DNA of 64,000 nucleotides, taken from contig JAKZAN010000007.1 of the NCBI GenBank assembly GCA_023053545.1, positions 8,308,001-8,372,000 on the forward strand, read 5' to 3'. Under the pieces are notes generated by a model, which was given only the letters and a program-made list of their open reading frames with translations, ran no database searches and had not been told where the DNA came from. A program made the position numbers and the translations under genes. This DNA comes from Lepidurus packardi (Eukaryota; Arthropoda; Branchiopoda; Notostraca; Triopsidae). Of this stretch, positions 12,905-23,423 are shown piece after piece (position 1 is the first letter of the stretch; each line of letters begins with the position of its first letter).

Positions 12905-14059
12905 ATGGGTAATAGAAAAGTGTCATCCAGGAAAAAAAAGCACCTGCTAATGGGGGTTGCTTTGAAGGCGCGAAACGAAAAGATTACGAAACATCATCCA
13001 GCTGAGCCCGAGAAATTAATTCCAGGTGAAAGTTTTCAATTACAAGCTTCCAATACTGTAAGTTACACACCTGGTGTAGAATCAATTTCCGTTGAACCTA
13101 TAGCTAGCACTAGCGCCGTTGTTTCCCATATTGCTAGTTTAGATCTCCTTGACAAAGAAACGAACTGTCTTGAAGATGACGAACTTTCACGCATTCTTAA
13201 AGAACAGGCAGAAATTGATGCTGTAGAACTTAACATTGAACCTGTTTGGTATTCGCAACCAAAAATGAAGAAAGAAGTTGACGGACTTCGATTAGTAAAT
13301 GTTTGCCATTTCTTGTCAGGGCACAATAAGATTTTTGAACACTACGATATTTGTCGCTCACCCATTCCTTTCCAAAAGGAAGTTAAGAAAGGTTTTTGGA
13401 GCAGTTTTTCTTTCAAATGTGAGAAATGCCAGGATAATCTTTTTATTACGACTGACCCGGTTTATCCAAACGCGACAAGCTCTACGCAAAAGAACATTTC
13501 GCCGCATGCTGCACGCTTGAGGTCAGATAAAGTTCAGGCCTTGTCCGTCAACACAAAAATTGCAATGGGAATTATGCAAATTGGTGCAGCCCATAACCAC
13601 TTAGAAGAATTCATGGCAACCGTTGGCGTTCCTTCAATGAGCCGCAACTCATTTATTGACCAGGAACGTAAAGTTGGGAAAATATGGGAGAAAGAGGCAA
13701 AGCTAGAAATAGAAAATGCAGGGAAGGAAGAACGTGAATCGGCTGAACGGGCTGAACAAATCGACGAAGACAACACCCCGTACATAACCGTAATTGGCGA
13801 TGGTGGGTGGTCTCAAAGAAGCCACGGCACCAGGTACACAGCCAAGTCAGGTGTGGGCGTAATCATTGGTGCGCGGACCAAGAAAATATTGCATGTAGGA
13901 GTTCGTAACAAATATTGTTCCATTTGTCAACAAGCTAAGAACAAACAAGTGGATCCTCGCCCCCACGAATGTTTCAAAAACTGGGACGGTCCGTCTACAG
14001 CTATGGAAAGCTCCATTATTGTAGATGGTTTTAGAGATACTAATTTTCAGTCAATTTAA
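12905..14059 (+). CDS. Mutator/Kolobok-like transposase, C-terminally truncated
   Basis: An uninterrupted 384-codon ORF starting at an ATG with a basic N-terminus (RKVSSRKKKH). Residues 172-175 form a CxxC (KCEKC). The stretch VIGDGGWSQR at about 296-305 is the first catalytic-Asp block of the Mutator-like transposase domain (D299 is the likely catalytic Asp). It is followed by a GVGVIIGARTKKILHVGVRNKYC strand-turn-strand region and a zinc-knuckle-like C338-x2-C341-x12-H354-x-C356. SSIIVDGF at about 371-378 is the usual helix before the second Asp. The ORF then stops at FRDTNFQSI, so the second Asp (normally in a GDGDS-type motif) and the Glu are missing and it cannot be a full DDE enzyme. 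Family members are usually considerably longer. It sits between the element's TTAA-flanked inverted ends. It could be a deletion derivative that still makes a DNA-binding fragment. Family identity is from memory of the domain pattern, not a search. Confidence 0.8.
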   Translation: MGNRKVSSRKKKHLLMGVALKARNEKITKHHPAEPEKLIPGESFQLQASNTVSYTPGVESISVEPIASTSAVVSHIASLDLLDKETNCLEDDELSRILKEQAEIDAVELNIEPVWYSQPKMKKEVDGLRLVNVCHFLSGHNKIFEHYDICRSPIPFQKEVKKGFWSSFSFKCEKCQDNLFITTDPVYPNATSSTQKNISPHAARLRSDKVQALSVNTKIAMGIMQIGAAHNHLEEFMATVGVPSMSRNSFIDQERKVGKIWEKEAKLEIENAGKEERESAERAEQIDEDNTPYITVIGDGGWSQRSHGTRYTAKSGVGVIIGARTKKILHVGVRNKYCSICQQAKNKQVDPRPHECFKNWDGPSTAMESSIIVDGFRDTNFQSI

Positions 14060-14431
14060 TTCGGCCTATAAATAGTTCGTAAGAGTTGTAGTAGTGCGTA
14101 AAATCCTAGTCGTCAGTTGCCACAAGACAAAATCATTCAGAATAAAAGAAAAGGGTAAAACGCCACAAGGTATTTGTGCCCTTGGGTTACTTTAGGCTCG
14201 AGCAAACCCAATTAGTTACTTGCCCTTTACTTCCCCTTACTTTTACGCTCTTCTCCTTTTCATGCTCATTCTTGAGTTCAGCACAAGCTATGCAGTTTCC
14301 TGACTGGCCGTTATTTTCTGAGTGGCAGCACAATTTTTCATCAGAACTTCAGAAACTTATAAGCAGTTTTTAAAGTAAACAGAAAGAGATAATTGAAAAG
14401 TTCGAGTTTTAAAATTTTTTAAATAATAAAA

Positions 14432-14552
14432 CCTAGGGGATGAAGGTCGTAAAATTTTGATATATGATTTATTTAAGATTTTGATAACTTTGAACATTTA
14501 TTAAAAAAATCACAGAATAAAAAAAAAATAAAGTACGACCTTCACCCCCTAG
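14432..14552. repeat. Nested inverted repeat, ~19-bp arms
   Basis: CCTAGGGGATGAAGGTCGTA (about 14432-14451) is mirrored by TACGACCTTCACCCCCTAG (14534-14552) with one mismatch. The AT-rich interior is about 80 bp. It lies inside the right part of the TTAA-flanked transposon and looks like a tiny MITE or a subterminal hairpin. No clear target duplication. Confidence 0.6.
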
Positions 14553-14673
14553 ATTTATACCTTACACGCATTGTGTAAAAATTTGGTTTAATTACAATGT
14601 TTCATCGTGTCGTTACAATGTTTGAAAGTTTGCCATGCTATAGCGCCATAAGAGGTTGCACTTCACCGTGGCC

Positions 14674-15779
14674 TTAAGAAACGTATCAACAGAAGCTAGA
14701 TTTTCCACTCTCTTTTTTAACTGCAGCTGTTTCTCAAAGTCTTTCGTGTGGGTATTGCCCATTAAAAAGCCGTTGACCATCGTTTTCATTCATTATAGAG
14801 CGGGTCCGGGTGGGCCATTTTGATCCTTTCTCGCTAAACCTGGGAACACGTTTGTGACGAAAAGGGGTCCTAATTCCTTGTGGTGGGAGCCAAAGTTGAT
14901 GAAAGAGCCTTGATGCTGCACGAAAACGGGTATGGGGGCGGGGGGAGCCATGTTTGCTTCCTATAAAGAATACGTGTAATTTTAAGAGGCACTAAACTTG
15001 TTTTTTTATGGTGTGTCGTATAACGAAGCATCATTAAGTGAACAGCAGAGACGAACAGAACAGCAGCAGCCTTCGTACACCGAGAGACATCCAAGATACC
15101 GCAGCGTCAGCATGTCACAAGATGTTCGGCGAGAGGAAGGGAAAGTTGACTTGAATACTGTCCAATTAAGATAAAAGGGGTTGAAGGGACGGATCGGATA
15201 GAAAAGAACACTGGAAAAGGCTCCAACCACGTCACGCTTGTTTGTTTGTTTATTAGTTACAAATCCTGTAGACTTGCAGAAATATACCTGCCGTATCACC
15301 ATCTACAAAAAACCCTTGCCCTCTTCCTTTTCACTTAGTTATTTTTTTAAATTTTTTACTTCCTTCCTAAATGCTTCAAATTATTTTTAAAAAATTGAAT
15401 AAAAACCAGAGGGCTTGTTTCTCTGCAGGGGACTAAATAACTAAATAGCGGTTTATATATTCCAACTGTTCGTCTTTTCGTCCGACTCGCATGTTTCTTT
15501 CTCTTAGCTTTCTTGGATAGAAACCGCAAAATGCCAAAGAGGGGCATGAAAGCACACTTTGCTCACCAGCATCCTTTATAGGTCTCAATGAAACTTGTGT
15601 TACTTTGAGGTTCTTTCTTAACACTCGCACACACTCGGGATAAAACGAAAACTTGCAAGTGTCATCTGTTCCTGGGGATCTTAAAACGCGCGCGCCTTTT
15701 AGACACGAAAAGACCTTTACTGTTCTGGGGAAATCCTTCCGGGATCTCGATCTCATTAAAACTAATTGGATGTCACATG

Positions 15780-15814
<35 letters not shown>

Positions 15815-16538
15815 CTTCTGGCGTTCATCTTACTCTCCTCCCGCTTAGTAAGCTTTCCCCTATCAGACGCCCGGCATTTAGGATTAAAAGTTAACAATGT
15901 TGCTTCTGTGAGCTTTATCGCTATACTGATAGTTAAATACAAACCAGGAAAGTGAAGCAATTTCGATCCTGTTTTCTCAGTCTTCGATAGTCTTTGCTTG
16001 TGATAGCATAGAGTTAAAATTGAAATTGGGGCTTTTCTTTCCCTTCTGCATATGTTATACAAGTATTATACATACGTTATTCAAACGCGACTACGCCCGT
16101 CAGAACTATTACGGCCATTATTGTACTTCCAAGTTCTCGATCTAGGTATGGCACATTCCTTTATTGAGCTATATAACGAAATGCATGATGGGAAACGCAG
16201 GGCTGCTTTCGTAATTGGCTCCGGGAATTTCAAGTTAACTAGGGTGCTCACTTTGCCCCCCCAACCTCCTCCCCCTCATCAACTTCGGTGCTCTTTGCGT
16301 GACTGGACCTTATTGAGGTGGCAATAATACACAGCCAGCTGGGTAACAGTTATAGCATAAGCCAATTTGCAGATCCCAAACCCACCTCGCCCCCCCCAAT
16401 TTTCAATGAGTGTCTCTCTTGATAGACATCAATTCACATCTCGATTCTACTTTGTTCAACACGACAAGACAGTAACTACCTAGTTCCCACAGACACTGCC
16501 CTCTGAAACGCAAAACTATAATGTTTCATGCTATTTCT
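14674..16538. other. Gene-free stretch
   Basis: It holds a T30 run at 15783-15812 and otherwise unique sequence. The 209-codon minus frame at 15433-16062 is open only because the T30 reads as poly-Lys. It has no domain and no family resemblance, so it is not annotated as a gene. Confidence 0.6.
15783..15812 (+). repeat. Poly-T tract (T30)
   Basis: An uninterrupted run of 30 T after ATGAGA. No retroelement-like body was seen on the side that would make it a poly-A tail. Confidence 0.9.
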
Positions 16539-16975
16539 ATCTACATTTATTTCTAATTTTTTAGTATATTTTTAATTTTGCTATATAATTTTTTATTTAC
16601 TATCGAAACCTTTTATTGGCACATAAGATATCATTTTTTTAGGACATTTCCATATTTCTATAAGATACCATTTTTTTTAAATACGGCTGGTAGGCTTAAG
16701 ACTGTTATTATGGTGAAGAGTCGGTTATAAAAACAATTAACCAAAAAAGACAAATGCCACTTTTATCTACATTTATTTCTAACTTTTTTAATATATTTTT
16801 AATTTTGCTATATTATTTTTTATTTACTATCTAAACCTTTTATTGGCACATAAGATATATTTTTTTTAGGACATTTCCATAATTCTATAAGATAACATTT
16901 TTTAAATACGGCTGGTAGGCTTAAGCCTGTTATTGTGGTGAAGAGTCGGTTATAAAAACAATTAACCAAAAATAT
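16539..16975 (+). repeat. 226-bp tandem duplication
   Basis: Unit 1 begins ATCTACATTTATTTCTAA at 16539 and unit 2 repeats the same words from 16765 to about 16972. Both copies share TTTTATTGGCACATAAGATA, AGGACATTTCCAT and AAATACGGCTGGTAGGCTTA, with a few substitutions and small indels. A third fragment (AGGACATTTCCATATTTCTA) recurs at 16986. No ORF. Unknown family. Confidence 0.85.
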
Positions 16976-18775
16976 TTAATTCGAAGGACATTTCCATATT
17001 TCTAAACAAGTTTATAAACTTTACTAGACAAGTACCTCCCCATATTAGATTGGTACCTCCCAATATTAGAATATTAGATTGTGTCCAAGTTCTAATTTAG
17101 AGCGTTTTCCACTCTTGAAGTTTCGAGCTTTAACTCTCTACGGTGAAAAGCTTGCCAGTTTACAAAGGCCGCCCAACGTTCTGTTATATCCTTTTCCCCT
17201 ACCCGGTTTTAAATGTACATTTTTAATAATAAACTTTGGCAACAGGCTTATGCCTATACGCCAATATTAAAAAAAAAAGTACCTCCCATTCTGTTCTCGC
17301 CTTGCAATACTAGAAATATTTACAGTATTTTATGGGCATAGAAGAGCTAGCACAGCATTTAGTTGCCCAATGTACTACGAACTTGGTTGCAGTGATATAT
17401 TCTGTGTATCGAAACCCCAGCAAAAAGTCTCTACTAAAAGCTTCTTGCATTTTGGTCGACAGGAAAACCGCTGTTTGTCTCTCAGCAAGTGCAACGGAAA
17501 CCACTGGGAGAAAGGCTGTGAAGCTTGTCTTTTTCTTCCTGTTTTCTTTGGGGGGTATATAGCTCTTACACAAAATGGGGAGGATATCGAGATGAAACGG
17601 GGGGGGGGGGGGGGGGAAAGAAATACTATTGGTCTGGGTCGGGTCCTGTTTTCCTCCCCCCAAACTAAAACCACAAGCAGATTGCTTCTTTCGTAAATTG
17701 CTAAAATGCATTTCCGGTCCCCGTTCTCCGCACAACTTATCTATCCACTATCCACTTTTCTAATACGAAATAAGTACGAGTATCTTACCCGAAAATTTTT
17801 TAAAAAATCCTTCAAAAATCCACTCAATCTAAGAGCTTGTGTTGTTTTTATTATTTTTCTTCTATTTATTGTTATAAACTTTTATTGGTTGTTTATTACT
17901 TTGTACCTATAGTATTGTTTTTAGCTTTCATTTCGTACAAGTGTTCTAACCCATCTTAGCTTCATTAGAAGGCGAGAAAAAAGCCAAGACTGTCAAGTTC
18001 GTTATGGACCAGTGATGGAATCGGAGCATTATGGGTAGTAATAAGGGCGGCAGCCAGAAGGCTCTATCACGTATAATAACGAAGATCCCCCCCACAGCCA
18101 GTGGAAAACGACGTATACAGCAAAAGCTCTCGTTGCACTTAATGACCTAGGCAGAGCTCCGTGAACGCATCTCTCCTCCCACTAATTGCTCATTAAGGGG
18201 GCAAAAAGGAAGCAAAAAAAAAAAAAAAAAGAAGAAACGACTCCGCCGTGCAAAGCAGAGAGGCGCTCTCGCTTCTCTCTTCTCTTGCTGGGCAACTTTT
18301 GCAACCTATGCTTTATTTTTACAAGTTTCCTCCTCCCACCCTCTCTCCCCGCCCAGCGCCACTCTGTTCTCCCTTTTTGGTGTGTTTCTAAAGCTGAGGC
18401 ACACACACAAGACCCGAAACTTCTGTACTGGCATTCGCTCACGTTGCCAGCATTCCGACGTGGAGCCCCTTATCTCTCGCTTTCGTTTTCCAGGCTTATT
18501 AACCGCCAATGTCCATCAGCTAATTAAGCAACCTGGAATAATGAGGTGGCATCTAATCAAGGTAGACATATTAGAAAAAGTAAACGTTGGGCTTATTTTC
18601 TTTTCTTGCACCCCGCCTGCCCGCCCTTGTTATGTGCTCCCTCGTAACTCTTTTTAAAAATAACATACGGAAATAAGATAAATACAGGTTGCCCAGAGCC
18701 TCCCAGATCAAGCCTATGTTGTTAAACAGTGAATTTCCCCGGTTGCCAAAAGGAAATTTCCAAGCCCCCGTATAG
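16976..18775. other. Gene-free stretch
   Basis: Contains a G19 run (17599-17617) and an A17 run near 18214. The several frames of 76-141 aa over 17310-17735 overlap one another on both strands and depend on the G run, reading it as poly-Gly or poly-Pro. I recognise no exon. Confidence 0.55.
17599..17617 (+). repeat. Poly-G tract (G19)
   Basis: An uninterrupted run of 19 G, a potential G-quadruplex or slipped-strand site. Confidence 0.9.
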
Positions 18776-19844
18776 CTTAAAGGGGGAGTAAGGTACGAAA
18801 AAATAAAAAAATATGTTATAGAGGAGACCAAAATAAGTGTTCTGGCTGAAGAACCCCTATGTCAATTATGCATATTAACCGAGTAATTAATTATTTAGCG
18901 GTTTAAGCTCCGCCCCTTTCCGCCAAATTTCAAATTTTCCTATCCTTATAACATTGGCGGACAGTTGGCCGGAGGCCTAGCGACTTTACCTGTGAGCGCA
19001 TTCAAAATCGATCCCAGATCTCATAGGGACCGTACCGTGACCTTTCTTTTGAATGCTTAAGCAGTTTTTTACGCGCTTTGGTTACTTCACAAACTTAATC
19101 ACAAAAAACCACTTTTTCTTCGCGCCACGACGGGAATGTTCCGTTCTGTGGCTCAACGAACGTCAACGCCGCGAGCGTGGAGCTCACAACCTGTGTCAGG
19201 ATAGCCTGCCGGACTAACATATTGGGGAGAGCTAGGCTAAGAAGCCTTGGAACGCGTGTTATCCAAAGTCGACATTCCAAAGCGTGGTCTTGTATACGTG
19301 CTGACTATTCGCTTGTTTAGTTTATTAGTTTGTGTCTTCATAAGCTTTGAATTAAAATGAGTGATAACGATAGTGTTTCAAGCGATTCTTCGGATTCTTC
19401 GGTTAGTCCGGCAGGCTATCCTGACACAGGTTGTGAGCTCCACGCTCGCGGCGTTGACGTTCGTTGAGCCACAGAACGGAACATTCCCGTCGTGGCGCGA
19501 AGAAAAAGTGGTTTTTTGTGATTAAGTTTGTGAAGTAACCAAAGCGCGTAAAAAACTGCTTAAGCATTCAAAAGAAAGGTCACGGTACGGTCCCTATGAG
19601 ATCTGGGATCGATTTTGAATGCGCTCACAGGTAAAGTCGCTAGGCCTCCGGCCAACTGTCCGCCAATGTTATAAGGATAGGAAAATTTGAAATTTGGCGG
19701 AAAGGGGCGGAGCTTAAACCGCTAAATAATTAATTACTCGGTTAATATGCATAATTGACATAGGGGTTCTTCAGCCAGAACACTTATTTTGGTCTCCTCT
19801 ATAACATATTTTTTTATTTTTTCGTACCTTACTCCCCCTTTAAG
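18776..19844. mobile_element. Palindromic TTAA-bounded element with 443-bp arms
   Basis: The left arm (18776-19218) and right arm (19402-19844) are reverse complements over 443 bp each. I found no mismatch wherever I compared them, including homopolymer lengths. A 183-bp spacer (19219-19401) separates them. The outermost shared bases are CTTAAAGGGGGAG and its inverse, so TTAA lies at both edges (18777-18780 and 19840-19843) with AGGGGGAGTAAGG as the likely terminus. Beyond this the flanks differ. A short ORF begins in the spacer and reads into the right arm. This fits a foldback-type derivative of a TTAA-target DNA transposon (Kolobok, piggyBac or Sola3 type). An assembly artefact is possible, but it would not normally retain a unique spacer and TTAA edges. 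Confidence 0.8.
19357..19467 (+). pseudogene. Truncated 5' end of a possible transposase ORF
   Basis: ATG at 19357 opens a 36-codon frame beginning MSDNDSVSSDSSDSSV, ending at TGA 19465-19467 inside the right palindrome arm. The Ser/Asp-rich start resembles the acidic N-termini common in DNA-transposon proteins. The start lies in the unique spacer and the end in the inverted copy, so the frame was probably cut by the event that made the palindrome. No domain is left to name a family. Low confidence that it is coding. Confidence 0.35.
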
Positions 19845-20045
19845 GTACGCACGCTATATAGCGTATATAGCACGACAGTATAGGAAATGCGTCAAAGGTA
19901 TAAAGATTTCAGAATCGACAGTAATGTAGTTAACATCAATTAGAATGGGGTAGACTGTTTACGTGTTTTATTTTCCCCTTAATTAATTCGATAAATGCAA
20001 AACAATTCTCTACCAACGCGAAAAATAGCCCAAACCTTAACATTA

Positions 20046-20317
20046 CAGTGGAACCTCTCTTAACGAGCACCTCTCATAACGAGTACTTCGCATAACGATT
20101 AAACGAAATAACGAGTAATTCGCATAACGAGCAAAAAAAATGTGAAAAAATTGCTCCCTTAACGAGCGACATTTCGCATAACGAGTGACGCAGAAAGGGA
20201 AGTCACGTAACGTATGAGTCACTTGTGAGCCGGGACTCATCAGTTTCGCTTAACGAGTGTTTCACATAACGAGCAAGATTCTGGAACGAATTATGCTCGT
20301 TAAGAGAGGTTCCACTG
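20046..20317. mobile_element. pogo/Tigger-type MITE (272 bp)
   Basis: It starts CAGTGGAACCTCTCTTAACG and ends with the inverse CGTTAAGAGAGGTTCCACTG. TA flanks both ends (20044-20045 and 20318-20319). Inside are many copies of CATAACGAG or its variants in both orientations. CAGTGGAACCTC termini and TA target duplication are typical of Tigger/pogo elements. The short minus ORF over 20043-20240 reads through the subterminal repeats and is not a gene. Confidence 0.9.
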
Positions 20318-20544
20318 TATTTATATTTTAGTGTTATTTTATGTGTTATATCACATTGTGTTCTCTATATGCTTTTAAAATAACATTAAGAAAACGGAGC
20401 AAAATGAGTAAATTGTCAGTAAATATCGTCCACGCCGTTCCATGCGCAGAAGCCTTGCGCGTTCATATACATCCCGCAGAGCCACCTTGCGGAAGCTAAC
20501 CAGCTAAGCTCTGTTTAGACTACGACTACCAAGTTTTTAGACTA

Positions 20545-20901
20545 CTAAGTTTTTAAAACTTTTAACTGACAGGTATGCTAAAACAATTCCGCAAAAATTC
20601 CGGCCATAAGTGATCTAACTCTCGTAAAGGAAAAGGCGGCTCAGATAACATGCAAATGATAATCAAAACAAAAATAATTCCTAAAAAAGACTCATCTCAG
20701 TTGCATCTGCGCGACGTATCAATTTTTATACTAAGTTTTTAAGACTTTTAACTGACAGGTATAATAAAAAAATTCCGGCCATAAGTGATCTAACTCTCGT
20801 AGAGGAAAACGCGGTTCAGACAACATGCAAATGATAAACAAAACAAAAATAATTCCTGAAAAAGACTCATCTCAGTTGCATCTGCGCGACGTATCAGCTA
20901 G
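20545..20901 (+). repeat. 186-bp tandem duplication
   Basis: Unit 1 starts CTAAGTTTTTAAAACTTTTA at 20545. Unit 2 starts CTAAGTTTTTAAGACTTTTA at 20731 and runs to about 20901. Shared words include CCGGCCATAAGTGATCTAAC and TCATCTCAGTTGCATCTGCG. Divergence is a few percent plus a small deletion in unit 2. No ORF; family unknown. Confidence 0.88.
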
Positions 20902-22283
20902 CACTTGAGCTACTACTACGTGTCGAGGACCCCCGAGCTTTCCTCCCGGGCCCGGATCACAAAAATGTCGGCCGTATGACACGTCTAACTAGTCTTGACA
21001 TAAATGGCGACAGCTGAACAACAACCCCCAGCTTTCGTCTTTTGAACCTATCCAAACTGTCCAAGTTAATTCCTACTTATGGAACGTTTCTTTTTATACG
21101 GTTGGTAGAACAACTCATAACGTGCTGCCACGTTTCCTATCCACCCCCCCCCCCCCCCAAAAAAAAAACGAAAAACGAAAAAAAGATCGGGTCAAGAAGC
21201 TCGCCAGCCAGAGCAACATGTTTTACCATTTGAAAAGCCTCTTTTTGCCTGACCTTTTACCCGTTTTGAAGCTTCCCACGCATACAACTATTGAAAGGGA
21301 CCGTTTCAGGCTGCAAAGCAGGTCCCAGGAATAATTTTGCTTATAATGCTCGATGCATGTCCCAAGCAGACCAACAAGCATCTCGTTACGCACGCATTGT
21401 CCTCGTTTTTTGGATAATGGGCCCTTAGCGTGATAAGGGCAAGCTGCTCTATGTGTTTGTATGCGGCTGCTGTTTGTAGCACACTGAGACATTTCTTTTT
21501 TTTTTTAAGTACTTTAATATTGTTGTTTTTTTCTATTAGATTGTTTCTGAAAACTTGCCACAATAAGTCCTGTAACGGTCAGCTTGTAGCTTATGAAGCA
21601 ATTGTTGTTTTTCCCCCATGTCCGACACACTTGTGTTACGAGTCAAGAAAAAAAAGCTTATTATCCGCTTTTGCTTGTGAAAAATAAAACAAACCTATAC
21701 GGACCCACAACAAACGGTCTAACCACTATGTGTGTTGCTTGGAGCAACGCAAAGAAAAGGGACGCAATTAGGCAAATGACTGCAACAACTTTCTGACTTT
21801 ACCACGCATGCACGTGGTGGTGCTTAATCACCGCAAGTAATTATAAAAGCCAGGTGCGACAGTATTAAAAAGTGACGAGGCATACCGTGTGTGTGTGCCA
21901 AGTCACATATATAAAACCTAACCAGGATTTAGCATTTAGCACAGAAAAACTGAACGTTCTCAGCTTGTACACAATAGATGTAAGAGAATTTTCTCTGAAA
22001 GGGATAAGCAGCAATAAAGCCAATCTGGCTTGAAAAATCTAGTTTCTAGCTATTTTTTTTAGTGATTTAACCCGCGTAGGCTGGCGCCTGTTACTTTTCT
22101 TAGAATTTTTTTTTTAATTTTTTTTTTTTAATTTATCTCAGCGTGAGCACTGCTCGTTGCCGCCTATTTATTGGGTCTGTAATCAGTTAAGTAAAAAGTT
22201 AAGTAATCAGTTAAAATAATACATTTCTTAGAATTATCAAGCTACAAAAGAGAGACATTTCCGAAAATACGAGCACGTCGACA
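20902..22283. other. Gene-free stretch
   Basis: Contains C15 at 21144-21158. At 22071-22094 the words CCCGCGTAGGCTGGCGCCTGT nearly recur at 38274-38296 (CCGGCGTAGGCTCGCGCCTAT), suggesting a small shared repeat. No coding exon recognised. Confidence 0.5.
21144..21158 (+). repeat. Poly-C tract (C15)
   Basis: An uninterrupted run of 15 C directly followed by an A-rich run. Confidence 0.95.
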
Positions 22284-22500
22284 GCTTTCTGACGTCACAG
22301 ACATGTCACTATCCACTATCCAACGGTATGACCTGACAGCTTGTTTACTCTTTTTAAGCACGGATAATTTTTAAAATAGACAGTTTATAAGCAGATTTTT
22401 TTCGTAATAAATAACAAGGTAGCAAGAGTGTGTGACGTCACGACCCAATATTTTTCGAATGTAATAACTCGTGGAACGGTTACCCAAACAAGTTGATTGT
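22284..22500 (+). repeat. TGACGTCA-pair dispersed repeat, copy C
   Basis: TGACGTCA sites lie at 22290-22297 (in CTTTCTGACGTCACAGACATGTCA) and 22433-22440 (in GTGACGTCACGACCC). They are 143 bp apart, the longest spacing of the five copies. AATAACTCGTGGAACGGTTA follows the second site, as in copy A. Confidence 0.75.
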
Positions 22501-23384
22501 TCTTACAACAATTTGATTGTGAATTTTTTTTTTTTTGGTTAGGATCATTTAACTGTTTCCAATTATTCATGGGCATTTTTTATTTTATCTCTATTTTCAT
22601 TTAATATCTACTTTTATTTTTTACTACAGCTGCTTTTCTATTTGAAATGCCCAAGGAAAATGTACGTAAATTTTGTAAGAGTTACTTCCAGGTGAAAGAG
22701 AAACATAATATAACATTTCTTATAAACGTAAGCGCATATAAGGAAAGACGGAATAACCAGTTGCAACACGAAAAAAAAATACATATCAATGAATTGAAAC
22801 CTGATTTCAACGTCGTTTTCTAAAAACAGGGATGTCTCTATGACGTATTCTATGGGGAAAGACGGCTCTAATGAGCTTGACATGTCAACACTGTCGAGTA
22901 GTTGTTAAAGTGTCCTGGCTAGCGAACCCAGCAAGGCTAATATCACCCCTCCCGCCTTCCCCCCCCCCCCAGAAACTTTGCTTTCCCTTTAGCTTAGTGA
23001 TGAAAATATAAAAATCGCTTTGCCTGTCTCATTTTCTTCCACAATTTCCACGTTCCCTAATGCACGCCACGCAAAAAAGGGTCGAAAACCTCGCGGTCCC
23101 ATGTATTAGGCATAAACACACGCCGAAGCCAAAAGGAAAAAAAAGGGGGGGTGGGGTGGGTCGAGCTGGTTACGTACATTACAAGGTGTAAGCAAAAAGG
23201 GAGAAAGAGAATGGCAGGGATGTTAATTGGGCTCTGGGTGACAGAGCTTTTAAATGGGTACCCGGACTGACTTTTCTGGCCAGAGCATCGTTATCGTGTT
23301 TCATCATTACCACTAACAAGGAGCGCACACATAGCAAAAGCCAGGAGCTGGCTAGTAATATCCCAGGCCAAAAAAAAAACCTCC

Positions 23385-23423
<39 letters not shown>

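Larger units (their letters stand above)
11661..14673 (+). mobile_element. TTAA-flanked DNA transposon with truncated Mutator/Kolobok-like transposase
   Basis: The element starts GGCCACGGTGAAG at 11661 and ends with the exact inverse CTTCACCGTGGCC at 14673. TTAA flanks both sides (11657-11660 and 14674-14677). It contains a 384-codon transposase-like ORF (12905-14059), a subterminal direct repeat of about 140 bp near the left end, and a nested inverted repeat near the right end. TTAA duplications are known for piggyBac and Kolobok. The protein is not piggyBac-like but belongs to the Mutator-like transposase type, so Kolobok is my preferred assignment (inference). The missing C-terminal half of the transposase makes it non-autonomous. 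Confidence 0.75.

Noticed and set aside
15433..16062. 209-aa minus-strand ORF
   Set aside because: It stays open only by reading a T30 run as poly-Lys; no domain, and no splice or family support.
17310..17735. Overlapping 76-141 aa frames on both strands
   Set aside because: They depend on the G19 run (poly-Gly or poly-Pro) and overlap one another; composition artefact.
18776..19844. piggyBac assignment for the palindrome
   Set aside because: TTAA edges fit, but the termini (AGGGGGAG) do not begin with the CCC expected of piggyBac, and no transposase core is present to decide.
20043..20240. 65-aa minus frame with repeated RYAK-like words
   Set aside because: It is a translation of the CATAACGAG subterminal repeats of the TA-flanked MITE.
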